In this document: positions 56,085 through 64,000 of the stretch, one piece after another
Layout: the number at the start of each line of letters is the position of its first letter
Position numbering within the stretch: the stretch's first letter is position 1
NCBI GenBank assembly: GCA_945911015.1
Contig: CAMDZW010000012.1
Span: 18,804-82,803 of the forward strand
DNA length: 64,000 nucleotides
Origin: an uncultured Propionibacteriaceae bacterium
Lineage (GTDB): Bacteria > Actinomycetota > Actinomycetes > Propionibacteriales > Propionibacteriaceae
Reading direction: 5' to 3'
Translations under genes and position numbers: made by a program
Notes under the pieces: generated by a model
Database searches by the model: none
What the model was told of the DNA's origin: nothing
What the model saw: the letters and a program-made list of their open reading frames with translations, nothing else

Positions 56085-57230
56085 TCAGGCGGTCCGCGTG
56101 CCCCGAGTGGCGGCGAGCTCGAGCCAGTCGTGATGGTGGTCGGCCCGCCGCACGATCGGCATCGGGATCACCTGGTGATGGGGCGGCCCGGTGCGGTCGC
56201 CATGTACGCGGGACCACAGGCACGCAGCGGCCGCTCGCCCCATCTGGTGATGGGGCATCCGGATGCTGGTGGTGAAGGCGGCGATGTCGGATTCTGTGTT
56301 GCCGATGGTGACCATGGCGGGCCAGGCATCGGTCGGCACACCAGCGTCACGGAGCGCTTCGGCCAGACCCTCGGTGGCGCTGGTGCTGGAGCAGACCACG
56401 GCCGTGATGTCACGTCTGGCCACCAGTGGGCGGGCCGCCACGGTGGCCAGGGCGGCCTGTTCGCGACGGTGGTCGGTGGCGCGAGTCACCCGGAATGCCA
56501 GGTTGTCAGCATCCTCACCGGTCGCGGACACGGCTTCGGCCCACCCCGTCTCGACCAGCGCCGACCAGTGGTTGACCTGGCGGCGGTCCTGAGGGTTGGT
56601 GTGGACGCCCAGGAAGCCGACACGCTGGTGGCCCCGGCCCATCAGGTGCTCAGCGGCCCGTCGACCCGCGCCACGGTGGTCCGGCGCAATCGTGTCGACA
56701 TTGCGCCAGTTCTCGAGATCGGCCGCCATCGTCTGCCAGCGCACGCGAGGCACCTCGTCGGGGACCACGCCGCGGAGCTCGCCGATGTCCTTGGCGCCGG
56801 CCCCGAACACACCCGCGACCGCGGGCAGGGGGCCCAGGCTGGCCAGTTCGTCCTGTCCGAGGGTGAGTACGACGCTGGCCCCGCCGAGTTCGGTGATCTT
56901 GTCCTCGAATCCGGCGCGGATCTTTTCGAGTGAACGGACCGACATGATCAGTTCCGGATGGGGTGGGGTGATCATGAGGTAGGTGTCGGGGTGGCTGACA
57001 TCGCGGTCCGCGACAAAGGTTCCCACCCGCGGACGGCTGATCAGGAGCCCCTCGTCGACCAGTTTGCTGAGTTCTTCATGGACGATTCGCGACGACAATT
57101 CGTACCGCGCCTGCAGCTCGCGGATGGTCGGCACCATCTCACCCGGCTTGAGTCTGCCGTTGGCACAACTGTTGCGGATGTCGTCACGCAACGACTGCCG
57201 CTTGCGGGTGGTCACCTGCCTGCTTGCCAT
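56085..57230 (-). CDS. GntR-headed, LacI-type sensor transcriptional regulator
   Basis: A 381-residue repressor with the AraR-like layout. Residues 1-70 are a GntR winged helix (MVPTIRELQARYELSSRIVH and EGLLISRPRVGTF). The rest is a periplasmic-binding-protein fold for sugar sensing: TYLMITPPHPEL, GRRAAEHLMGRGHQRVGFLGVH near 205, VVCSSTSATEGLAEAL near 285 and MVTIGNTESDIAAFTTSIRMPHHQMGRAAA near 315. ATG start with AGGAGGTT 5 nt upstream. It is divergent from the DUF4838 gene and convergent with the lipoprotein gene. Probable targets are the two sites at 54337 and 57272. Confidence 0.9.
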   Translation of the reverse strand: MASRQVTTRKRQSLRDDIRNSCANGRLKPGEMVPTIRELQARYELSSRIVHEELSKLVDEGLLISRPRVGTFVADRDVSHPDTYLMITPPHPELIMSVRSLEKIRAGFEDKITELGGASVVLTLGQDELASLGPLPAVAGVFGAGAKDIGELRGVVPDEVPRVRWQTMAADLENWRNVDTIAPDHRGAGRRAAEHLMGRGHQRVGFLGVHTNPQDRRQVNHWSALVETGWAEAVSATGEDADNLAFRVTRATDHRREQAALATVAARPLVARRDITAVVCSSTSATEGLAEALRDAGVPTDAWPAMVTIGNTESDIAAFTTSIRMPHHQMGRAAAACLWSRVHGDRTGPPHHQVIPMPIVRRADHHHDWLELAATRGTRTA

Positions 57231-57271
57231 CGAACCTCCTTGCCGACATTGATCCTACCGCCTCGACATTG

Positions 57272-57286
57272 TGCTCCATTCTGATG
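57272..57286. promoter_or_regulatory. Second copy of the shared 15-nt repressor site
   Basis: TGCTCCATTCTGATG; the copy at 54337-54351 reads TGCTCCATTGTGATG on the opposite strand. It lies between the divergent regulator and DUF4838 genes, with two CGACATTG direct repeats just upstream (57245 and 57264). Confidence 0.6.
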
Positions 57287-57348
57287 CAGACTTGCATCCG
57301 TGTGTGGGCCACGAGGCCCGCAGTCAGACACAGAGGTCAGGAGTCCCG

Positions 57349-59889
57349 GTGGAACGTTCACGTCTTTCTTCACCCATGGCATCGCGCCGGACCGTGCTTG
57401 CCGCCGGTGCCATCGGCGGGCTCGCCACCGCGGTGGCCGGACCCGGGCTCGTCGCCAGGGCCGATCCCGGACTGGGGCTGGTCCTCAACGGCGAAGCGGT
57501 CGGTCAGATCAGCGTGGTCGTGGACGCGGGTCCCCATGCCGTCCACTGCGCACAGACTCTGCAGGACCACATCGCGGCGTGCACCGGAGCCACCCTCGAC
57601 ATCGTCGAGGGTGAACCGGCCCCCAGCAGCCCGGTCATCTACGTCGACTGGATCGGCAGCCGTGCTCCCGCCTCCGTGCCCGACCAACTGGACGGCCTCG
57701 ACGGTGACGGCTTCGTGCTCGCCGTGGAGCCCGGAGCCGGGGTGATCATCGGCAACACCACCTACGGCACCGAGTTCGGCGTGTACGAGTTCCTCGAGCG
57801 ACATCTGGACGTGCGCTGGCTCGCTCCGAGCCAGGCCTGGACGGTGACCCCACCGGCCCAGGACCTGGTCGTGCCGACCGGCAGTGAGGCGCAGGCCCCG
57901 GCCTTTGGCGACCGGATCGTGAGCCCGTACGCCTGGCCGGTCACCTGGGAGACCTCCGGGCAGTGGTACGAGTGGACCAACCGCTCCCGCTTCCGTCGCC
58001 GCGATGGGGCCCTCGGCTACGGCCACAACCTGTTCCGGGCCTTTCCTCCCGCCACCTATGCCGCTGACCACCCGGAGTTCTATCCGATCCTCAACGGTGA
58101 GCGAAAGATCCCCACTGACACCGACCGCGCCGGCTGGCAGCCGCGCTTCACCGCACCCGGCTCGGTCGAGGCGGCCGCTGACTACATCCGCCGTACCCTG
58201 ACCAACCAGCCGGACCTGCCAGCGGTCTCCCTGGGGATCAACGACTCGGCCAACTTCAGCGAGGACGAACGAGAATTCGCCACCATCGGCCCGTCCGGGA
58301 GCTGGTCGTGGTCGGAGCTCTACTACGGCTGGGTCAACCAGGTCGCGGAACTGTTGGAATCCGATTTCGGGGACAAGGGCATCGGCGTGTTGGCCTATGC
58401 CGCAGTCCAGGAACCACCCAGCTTCGATCTGCACCCCATGGTGCGCCCGGTGCTGTGTCGCGACATCCAGTCGCTGAGCCGCCCTGACGCGGCCGCGGAG
58501 TGGCACGACTTCCACACCCGATGGCAACAACGCAGCTCCCACCTGGGGTCGTGGATGTACGCGTACGGGGGCAGCTTCGCCCTACCACGGGTCCAACTGC
58601 GCAATGATGCCGCTGCGCTGCAGGCGCTGAGTCAGACCTACGGGGTCAACCGGATCCACGTGGAGATGCAGCCCGAGTTCGGTGAGGGACCCAAACCCTG
58701 GGTGTACTCCCGGCTGGCCTGGGACCCGAGCCTCGATGCCGACCAGCTCCTCGACGACTGGTGCCGCCATGCCGTGGGGGCGCAGGCCGGAGCCGCTCTG
58801 GCCGACTACTTCCGCGGCTGGGAGGCATTCTGGGACGACGAGGTCCCGCAGACCGACTGGTTCGACCTGAGTCGTGCGAACTCGTTCTTCTACTTCGACG
58901 GCCCCGGATACCTCGAGGCCATTTCTCCCGACGACCTGCCGCCGTTGGAGGCGCTGATTGACCGGGTCGTCGACATGGCGGACACTCCCGAGGGTGTGGC
59001 GCGGGCACAGTTCCTGCGCAGGTCCATGGACTACTACGGCGCGGTCGTTCGAAGCTACCCCCGGGACGAGGCTGCTGTCGCGAGCCCGGGCCGTGGTCTG
59101 AAGCTGGCCACATCCGCATTGGCCGAGGTCGATGCCGGGATCGCTGCCGATCAGCTCCGGCGCGAATGTCTGAGCGAGTTCGCCGACAGTGAGCTCACCT
59201 CGAGAGCCACCAGCTCAGTCACCAACGGAATGGCGTGGTCGGGGGTGAACCTCTACCGCGCCTGGCGTTTGGCCGATCACATCGCCGCGGCCGGATCGGA
59301 CAGCAACGCGGTGCGGCACTGCGTCACCAGACGCACCTCCATCGGCTCGCCGGCTCAGCGTGACTATGCGAGCTGGATCCTGGCCCTGGCCGACGGCGAA
59401 GTCGTGACGCGCGGGGACAACACCGGGTTCGACGACGGTCTGGAATCTTGGACCATGGCGAGCTCGGTCGCACCTCGTGAGGAAGTCGATGTGGTGGAGT
59501 CGCCCACCTTTGACGGATCCGGGATGAGCCTGCGCGTGCCGGGTGGCTCGCGTGCGACCTTCAAACAGACCCTGACCGATGTCACCCCCGGGCCACTGTT
59601 CACCACGATGCGTTGTCTGAGCACCGCCGAGACCGAGGTCACCGACCCGGAGCTGGGCTCGGCAGTGAGGGTCTACTGGCATCTCTACGACACGGCCAAC
59701 ACACTGATCGAGAAGCGCAGCGGACGGCTGTTTGCGCTGGCGTCGGCGCATGAGCAGTGGCAGGAGATCCGGATGGCCGATGTCCTGCCGGACACCATTG
59801 GACGAGTGATCATCACCTACGAATTCCGTCCGAGCACGTATGACTCCACCGCCCATCTCGATGCCGGTGAGTTCTGGCAACTGAGCTGA
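57349..59889 (+). CDS. Tat-exported DUF4838 (glucuronidase-like) large surface enzyme
   Basis: An 846-residue protein. GTG start with AGGAG 5 nt upstream; an ATG at 57376 is possible. The twin-arginine signal is SRRTVLAAG followed by a hydrophobic stretch and AxA-like cleavage region (LVARADPG). Residues 40-180 look like the GH67-type N-terminal alpha/beta domain (YGTEFGVYEFLERHLDVRWL near 140). The DUF4838 barrel follows (ALGYGHNLFRAFPP, LGINDSANFSEDE, VLAYAAVQEPP, RIHVEMQPEFGEG). A C-terminal beta-sandwich near 700-846 may bind carbohydrate. The substrate is unknown. Confidence 0.8.
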   Translation: MERSRLSSPMASRRTVLAAGAIGGLATAVAGPGLVARADPGLGLVLNGEAVGQISVVVDAGPHAVHCAQTLQDHIAACTGATLDIVEGEPAPSSPVIYVDWIGSRAPASVPDQLDGLDGDGFVLAVEPGAGVIIGNTTYGTEFGVYEFLERHLDVRWLAPSQAWTVTPPAQDLVVPTGSEAQAPAFGDRIVSPYAWPVTWETSGQWYEWTNRSRFRRRDGALGYGHNLFRAFPPATYAADHPEFYPILNGERKIPTDTDRAGWQPRFTAPGSVEAAADYIRRTLTNQPDLPAVSLGINDSANFSEDEREFATIGPSGSWSWSELYYGWVNQVAELLESDFGDKGIGVLAYAAVQEPPSFDLHPMVRPVLCRDIQSLSRPDAAAEWHDFHTRWQQRSSHLGSWMYAYGGSFALPRVQLRNDAAALQALSQTYGVNRIHVEMQPEFGEGPKPWVYSRLAWDPSLDADQLLDDWCRHAVGAQAGAALADYFRGWEAFWDDEVPQTDWFDLSRANSFFYFDGPGYLEAISPDDLPPLEALIDRVVDMADTPEGVARAQFLRRSMDYYGAVVRSYPRDEAAVASPGRGLKLATSALAEVDAGIAADQLRRECLSEFADSELTSRATSSVTNGMAWSGVNLYRAWRLADHIAAAGSDSNAVRHCVTRRTSIGSPAQRDYASWILALADGEVVTRGDNTGFDDGLESWTMASSVAPREEVDVVESPTFDGSGMSLRVPGGSRATFKQTLTDVTPGPLFTTMRCLSTAETEVTDPELGSAVRVYWHLYDTANTLIEKRSGRLFALASAHEQWQEIRMADVLPDTIGRVIITYEFRPSTYDSTAHLDAGEFWQLS

Positions 59890-59901
59890 TCGGGGTGCAG
59901 G

Positions 59902-59907
59902 TAGCAT
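59902..59907 (+). promoter_or_regulatory. Candidate -10 box for ffh
   Basis: TAGCAT lies 39 nt before the ffh GTG, directly after the DUF4838 stop. Confidence 0.45.
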
Positions 59908-59946
59908 GGGGCAGTCCTACCGTCTCGATCCAGCGAGGTACCCACC

Positions 59947-61548
59947 GTGTTCGACACCTTGTCCGATCGTCTGTCAGCGGCCTTCCGTACCCTGCGGGGC
60001 AAAGGGAAGCTGACCGACGCCGACATCGATGCGACCGCGCGGGAGATCCGGATTGCGCTGCTGGAGGCCGATGTCCACCTCTCGGTGGTCAAGGAGTTCA
60101 TCACCGCGATCAAGGAGCGCGCCAAGGGCGCGGAGATTCATCAGGCCCTCAATCCTGGTCAGCAGGTCGTCAAGATCGTCAACGAGGAACTCGTCTCGAT
60201 CCTCGGCGGTGAGACCCGTGAACTGCGGATGGCCAAGAACCCGCCGACGGTGATCATGCTCGCCGGTCTGCAAGGTGCCGGTAAGACGACCCTGGCCGGC
60301 AAGTTGGCCAAATGGCTGCGGGCCCAGGGCCACGCCCCCTTGCTGGTGGCGGCTGACCTGCAGCGTCCGAATGCGGTCAACCAGCTCCAGGTGGTCGGCG
60401 AGCGGGCCGGTATCCATGTCTTCGCCCCCGAGCCGGGCAATGGGGTCGGTGACCCAGTCGCCGTGGCCCGCGAGTCGATCGACCACGCCAAGCAGAAGCT
60501 CTATGACGTCGTCATCGTCGACACTGCCGGCCGACTCGGCGTCGACGAGGAGCTGATGAAGCAGGCCGCCGACATCAAGGCCGCGGTCAATCCCGACGAG
60601 GTCCTGTTTGTCGTCGACGCGATGATCGGTCAGGACTCGGTCAACACGGCCAATGCCTTTGCCGATGGGGTCGGTTTCGACGCGGTCGTGTTGACCAAGC
60701 TCGACGGCGACGCCCGCGGCGGTGCGGCGCTGTCGATCGCCCGGGTCACGGGCAAGCCGATCATGTTTGCCAGCTCCGGGGAGAAGCTCGAGGACTTCGA
60801 CCTCTTCCACCCCGACCGGATGGCCGGCCGCATCCTCGACATGGGCGACATGCTCACCCTGATCGAGAAGGCCGAAGCCACCTTCGATGCCGAGCAGTCG
60901 GCCAAAGCTGCTGCGAAGATCGCCGGCGGCAAGGGCACGGGCTTCGGGCTGCAGGACTTCCTGGAGCAGATGCAGGCTGTGCGCCGGATGGGCCCGCTGT
61001 CCAAGATCATGGGCATGCTCCCCGGCGCCGGCGCGATGAAGGATCAGCTCGCCAACTTCGACGAACGCGAGATTGACCGCATCGAGGCCATCATCTACTC
61101 GATGACCCCGCAGGAACGGGCCGACGTCTCGATCCTCAACGGCTCGCGCCGTGCTCGCATCGCCAAGGGATCGGGGACCCAGGTCTCCGATGTCAACAAT
61201 TTGGTCAGCCGCTTCACCCAGGCCCGCAAGATGATGAATTCGCTGGCCAACGGCAAGATGCCCGGGATGCCTGGCATGCCCGGTGGTGGCGGGGGCGGCG
61301 GGGGTCGTCCTCAGGCGAAGAAGGGCAAGAAGAAGGGCCGCAAGGTCTCGGGGAACCCGGCCAAGCGGGCTGCCGAGGCCACTGCACAGCAGGCCCGGCA
61401 GGCGGAGCAGGCCCAGGATCCGGCTGCCGCTTTCGGCCTGGGTGCCGACACCGATCCGCAGGAGTTCGAGCAGGCGATGAGCGAGATGCAATTGCCTCCC
61501 CAGGTGCAGCAGATGTTCTCCCAGGGCAACAAACATCCCCGGATCTGA
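59947..61548 (+). CDS. ffh: Signal recognition particle protein Ffh (SRP54)
   Basis: A 533-residue SRP GTPase. The N domain starts FDTLSDRLSAAFRTLRGKGKLT; the G domain has GLQGAGKTTLAGKLAKWL near residue 107, DTAGRLGVDEELM near 191 and TKLDGDARGGAALS near 249. The M domain (residues 300-450) carries the methionine-rich signal-sequence groove (MGPLSKIMGMLPGAGAMKDQ). A Gly-rich hinge and a basic KKGKKKGRK stretch follow, with an acidic C-terminus, about 80 residues longer than E. coli Ffh. No 4.5S RNA gene was identified in the window. Confidence 0.98.
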   Translation: MFDTLSDRLSAAFRTLRGKGKLTDADIDATAREIRIALLEADVHLSVVKEFITAIKERAKGAEIHQALNPGQQVVKIVNEELVSILGGETRELRMAKNPPTVIMLAGLQGAGKTTLAGKLAKWLRAQGHAPLLVAADLQRPNAVNQLQVVGERAGIHVFAPEPGNGVGDPVAVARESIDHAKQKLYDVVIVDTAGRLGVDEELMKQAADIKAAVNPDEVLFVVDAMIGQDSVNTANAFADGVGFDAVVLTKLDGDARGGAALSIARVTGKPIMFASSGEKLEDFDLFHPDRMAGRILDMGDMLTLIEKAEATFDAEQSAKAAAKIAGGKGTGFGLQDFLEQMQAVRRMGPLSKIMGMLPGAGAMKDQLANFDEREIDRIEAIIYSMTPQERADVSILNGSRRARIAKGSGTQVSDVNNLVSRFTQARKMMNSLANGKMPGMPGMPGGGGGGGGRPQAKKGKKKGRKVSGNPAKRAAEATAQQARQAEQAQDPAAAFGLGADTDPQEFEQAMSEMQLPPQVQQMFSQGNKHPRI

Positions 61549-61556
61549 GAAAGTCG

Positions 61557-61572
61557 CCGTCCGGCAGGACGG
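61557..61572 (+). terminator. Short hairpin after ffh
   Basis: CCGTCC-ggca-GGACGG, a 6-bp GC-only stem 8 bp after the ffh stop with no T-run. It also overlaps the region just upstream of the next promoter. Confidence 0.35.
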
Positions 61573-61580
61573 GAGTCTGA

Positions 61581-61586
61581 AAGAGT
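61581..61586 (+). promoter_or_regulatory. Candidate -10 box for leaderless glycerophosphodiesterase gene
   Basis: AAGAGT ends 6 nt before ATG 61593, favouring that codon over the GTG at 61587. Confidence 0.35.
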
Positions 61587-61592
61587 GTGGGC

Positions 61593-62312
61593 ATGTCCCA
61601 ACTCGTGATCACTGGCCACCGCGGCACCCTTGCCACAGAACCCGAGAACACCATGCGGTCGTTCCGCCGTGCCGTCGCTGACGGCGCGGACGAGATCGAA
61701 CTCGACGTCCACCTCACCCGAGACGGCCATCTGGTCGTCATGCATGACAAGACTGTGGATCGTACGACCAACGGCACCGGCGCGATTGCGGAGCTGACCT
61801 TCGCCGAGATCAGGGCCCTTGATGCTGGTCTTGGAGAGCAGGTGCCCGAGTTCATCGAGGTCTGGCGTGACCTGCCCGCGATCCCGCTGCAGGTCGAGGT
61901 CAAGGATGCTGCGGCCACTGCGGCGGTGTTGGAGATCGCCACCGCCGAGCCGCGCGAAGGGATCACCATCACCAGCTTCCACCCCGAGGCCGTCACCCAG
62001 GCCCTGAACACCCCCGGCTCCTGGCGGGTCGGCCTGATCGCCGGCGTGGGACAGGAGGCCAAGCTCGTGGAACACCTCACCGACGACATGGCACTGATGA
62101 TCCATTGGAGCCTGGCCGAAACCGCCCCGGTCAAGGAATTCAGGGCTTCTGGCGGTTGGATCGCAGTCTGGCCCAGCCGGACGCCTGAAGAGGTGACCCG
62201 AGCTCTTGACGAGGGCTGGTCAGGCACCACTGCCGACGACACCGGCATGGCCATCGCCACCCGCAACGCCTGGTTGGCCGCCCGTTCGACCGCCGCCGGA
62301 ACCCCTGGGTGA
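61593..62312 (+). CDS. Glycerophosphodiester phosphodiesterase
   Basis: A 239-residue GDPD-family TIM barrel that frees sn-glycerol 3-phosphate from deacylated phospholipids or teichoic acids. GHRGTLATEPENTMRSF near residue 7 holds the His/Arg and Glu/Asn active-site residues. EIELDVHLTRDGHLVVMHDKTVDRTTNGTG near 34 gives the Glu-x-Asp metal site and second His. No signal peptide, so cytosolic. Its stop overlaps the amidohydrolase start as GTGA. Confidence 0.9.
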   Translation: MSQLVITGHRGTLATEPENTMRSFRRAVADGADEIELDVHLTRDGHLVVMHDKTVDRTTNGTGAIAELTFAEIRALDAGLGEQVPEFIEVWRDLPAIPLQVEVKDAAATAAVLEIATAEPREGITITSFHPEAVTQALNTPGSWRVGLIAGVGQEAKLVEHLTDDMALMIHWSLAETAPVKEFRASGGWIAVWPSRTPEEVTRALDEGWSGTTADDTGMAIATRNAWLAARSTAAGTPG

Positions 62313-63406
62313 GCGCCCGCCGTATCCGCGCCACGCTGCTGCCCAGCGGGGAACCCACTGAGTTCTGGGTCGTGGACGGTCGGATCTCCACCACACCGAT
62401 TGCCGGGGCCGTGGACCTGGGCACCCACGGCCAGTACGTGATCGACGGCCTGGTCGATGCACACTGTCACATCGGACTGTCGGCCGACGGCCCGGTCGAC
62501 CGAGCCACCGCGATCGCCCAGGCCAAGACCGAGCGGTCGGCCGGTGTGCTGCTGGTCCGCGACTGTGGCGTCCCCACCGACACGCACTGGCTCGAGGATG
62601 ATCGGTCCCTGCCGCGGATCGTGCGCTGCGGTCGACACATCGCCCGCGCCAAGCGCTACATCCGCAACTTTGCCGTCGAGGTCGAGCCTGAGGACCTCGT
62701 CGCCGAGGTCGAACGTCAGGCCCGCGCTGGTGACGGTTGGGTCAAGGTCGTGGGGGACTGGATCGACCGTACGGTGGGCGAGATCACTCCACTGTGGCCG
62801 GCCGACGTGGTTGCCGCCGCTGTTGCGGCCGCCCATCGCCTCGGTGCACGGGTCACCACCCATGTCTTCGGTGAGGAAGCTGTCGCCGACTGGGTCGCGG
62901 CCGGGGTTGACTGTGTCGAACACGGCACCGGGATCACCGCACCGGTCATCGAGGAGATGGTCGCCCGCGGCACCGCGGTGGTGCCGACCCTGGTCCAGAC
63001 CGAGAACTTTCCCACCTTCGCCGAACAAGGGCAGGCACGGTTTCCCCGCTATGCCGCCCAGATGCGGGACCTCCACGCACGCCGCTGGGAGACCATCGGT
63101 GCCTGTGTCGAGGCAGGGGTCCCGGTGATGGCCGGATCCGATGCCGGTGGTCTGCGACCGCATGGCACCGTCGCCGAGGAAGTGATCCGGCTCAGCCGAC
63201 TGCTGGGTCCGGACCGGGCCATCGGTGCCGCTGCCTGGCGGGCCCGCACCTGGCTCGGGACCCCCGGGGCGATCGACGGCTCGGGCGTGGTCGAGGGGGC
63301 CCGAGCCGATCTGGTTGGCTTCACCCAGGATCCCCGTACTGACCTCGTCGAGCTGGCGCGACCGAGCTGGGTCCTGGTCGATGGGCACGAACAGCCGACC
63401 CGCTGA
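62309..63406 (+). CDS. Metal-dependent amidohydrolase (imidazolonepropionase/prolidase-like)
   Basis: A 365-residue protein. A short beta-sandwich start ([21 protein letters not shown]) leads into [15 protein letters not shown] near residue 50, the HxH metal motif. Further ligands are in [12 protein letters not shown] near 187, CVEHGTG near 206 and [11 protein letters not shown] near 273. The C-terminal [27 protein letters not shown] matches the subtype-A amidohydrolase tail. The substrate is unknown. Translationally coupled to the GDPD gene by 4 nt; transcription then proceeds toward rpsP. Confidence 0.85.
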   Translation: MSARRIRATLLPSGEPTEFWVVDGRISTTPIAGAVDLGTHGQYVIDGLVDAHCHIGLSADGPVDRATAIAQAKTERSAGVLLVRDCGVPTDTHWLEDDRSLPRIVRCGRHIARAKRYIRNFAVEVEPEDLVAEVERQARAGDGWVKVVGDWIDRTVGEITPLWPADVVAAAVAAAHRLGARVTTHVFGEEAVADWVAAGVDCVEHGTGITAPVIEEMVARGTAVVPTLVQTENFPTFAEQGQARFPRYAAQMRDLHARRWETIGACVEAGVPVMAGSDAGGLRPHGTVAEEVIRLSRLLGPDRAIGAAAWRARTWLGTPGAIDGSGVVEGARADLVGFTQDPRTDLVELARPSWVLVDGHEQPTR

Positions 63407-63430
63407 TTGGGAGTGGCGGCAGTCATCTGG

Positions 63431-63436
63431 CAGAAT
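63431..63436 (+). promoter_or_regulatory. Candidate -10 box for rpsP
   Basis: CAGAAT lies 127 nt upstream of the rpsP start, just after the amidohydrolase stop. The 157-bp gap between the genes holds nothing else I can support. Confidence 0.35.
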
Positions 63437-63563
63437 GTCGCGAGTCTTCTGTCCGAAGGTGCCCTCTCAACGCCTCCGGACTGCAGACCCAAGAGCCCAT
63501 CTCTGGTGCCCCACGCCGGAGCGCTGCGTTCATCCGTACGTTCACACAGGAGATTCCACACAC

Positions 63564-64000
63564 GTGGCTGCCAAAATTCGACTGAAGCGGATCGGCAAGA
63601 TCCGCACCCCGCACTACCGCATCGTCGTCATGGACGCACGACAGAAGCGGGACGGCAAGGCCATCGAGGAGATCGGGCTCTACCACCCGAAGAACGATCC
63701 CTCGGTGATCAAGGTCAACTCAGAGCGGGCTCAGTACTGGCTCGGCGTCGGCGCCCAGCCGACCGAAGCCGTCATTGCTCTGCTCAAGCGCACCGGTGAC
63801 TGGCAGGCCTTCAGCGGCGACATTTCGCCCTCGGGCATTGATGTCGCCGCGGAGAAGGCTGACAAGCTCGAGCTGTTCAACGCTGCTCTCGCCGAGATCG
63901 ACTCCGCTCCGACCACCGACGCGATCGCCAAGAAGGGCGACAAGAAGGCCAAGGCTGACGAGGCCAAGGCTGACAAGAAGGCTGATGAGGCCAAGGCTGA
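63564..64000 (+). CDS. rpsP: 30S ribosomal protein S16 (partial, C-terminus beyond window)
   Basis: GTG start with AGGAG 11 nt upstream. It begins [22 protein letters not shown], then [24 protein letters not shown] and [12 protein letters not shown], all S16 core motifs. After residue 120 it runs into an Ala/Lys/Asp-rich tail with repeats of [16 protein letters not shown] that continues past the window edge. Such basic tails occur on S16 of several actinobacteria. It follows ffh-GDPD-amidohydrolase; rimM and trmD would be expected next. Confidence 0.95.
   Translation, partial: MAAKIRLKRIGKIRTPHYRIVVMDARQKRDGKAIEEIGLYHPKNDPSVIKVNSERAQYWLGVGAQPTEAVIALLKRTGDWQAFSGDISPSGIDVAAEKADKLELFNAALAEIDSAPTTDAIAKKGDKKAKADEAKADKKADEAKA

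Overview
The window is about 64 kb of high-GC DNA from an actinobacterial chromosome. Evidence for this is the strong G/C bias at third codon positions, many GTG starts, many genes that appear to be read from leaderless transcripts (a TANNNT-type -10 box ending 6-7 nt before the start codon), a 980-residue IF-2 with a long Gly/Pro/Arg-rich linker, an RNase J, and the actinobacterial gene order dxr-rseP-ispG ... proS ... rimP-nusA-ylxR-infB-rbfA-truB-ribF-rpsO-pnp-dapB-rnj and rpmB-recG-rsmD-coaD-yceD-rpmF-rnc-mutM-smc-ftsY-ffh-rpsP. A member of the Propionibacteriales is my guess, but it is not proven. I saw no tRNA, rRNA, CRISPR array, IS element, integrase or prophage gene.

Layout. 1-3.5 kb: small-molecule catabolism (truncated amidohydrolase, Gfo/Idh/MocA oxidoreductase, M20 peptidase, phytanoyl-CoA-dioxygenase-like enzyme). 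3.6-8.9 kb: isoprenoid genes dxr and ispG around the site-2 protease rseP, then a GNAT and a SIMPL-domain protein. 8.9-17.1 kb: a divergent GH20-type hexosaminidase, proS, a D-aminoacylase/SelA-like PLP-enzyme pair behind a perfect palindrome, and a ferritin-like lipoprotein. 17.2-25.3 kb: the translation block rimP-nusA-ylxR-infB-rbfA-truB, a NaChBac-type ion channel, and ribF. 25.3-34.5 kb: a PfkB sugar kinase, rpsO, a three-gene surface-polymer cluster (GT2, CDP-alcohol phosphotransferase, CDP-glycerol glycerophosphotransferase), pnp, dapB and a DUF2993 protein. 34.5-45.6 kb: GNAT, a candidate structured RNA with a C6 loop, rnj, rpmB, recG, rsmD, coaD, a coiled-coil protein, yceD, rpmF, rnc, mutM, htpG. 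45.7-52.6 kb: a second PhyH-like enzyme, a GtrA-family protein, smc, a small membrane protein, ftsY.

52.6-59.9 kb is the clearest accessory region. It lies between ftsY and ffh and holds a right-handed beta-helix protein, an LplA-type sugar-binding lipoprotein, a GntR-headed/LacI-tailed repressor and a large Tat-exported DUF4838 protein. Two intergenic promoter regions in this island share a 15-nt near-identical site, TGCTCCATT(G/C)TGATG, which I propose as the repressor's operator. 59.9-64 kb: ffh, a glycerophosphodiesterase, an amidohydrolase and the start of rpsP.

How the parts fit: most of the window is housekeeping (ribosome assembly, mRNA decay, protein targeting by FtsY/Ffh, chromosome condensation, DNA repair). 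Small accessory modules for carbohydrate, D-amino-acid and oxidative chemistry sit between the housekeeping blocks. I found no system that is clearly new. The points I would follow first are the regulated carbohydrate island, the C6-loop RNA upstream of rnj, the CDP-alcohol phosphotransferase with Asp replaced by His in its motif, and the palindromes upstream of the D-aminoacylase and the second PhyH gene.
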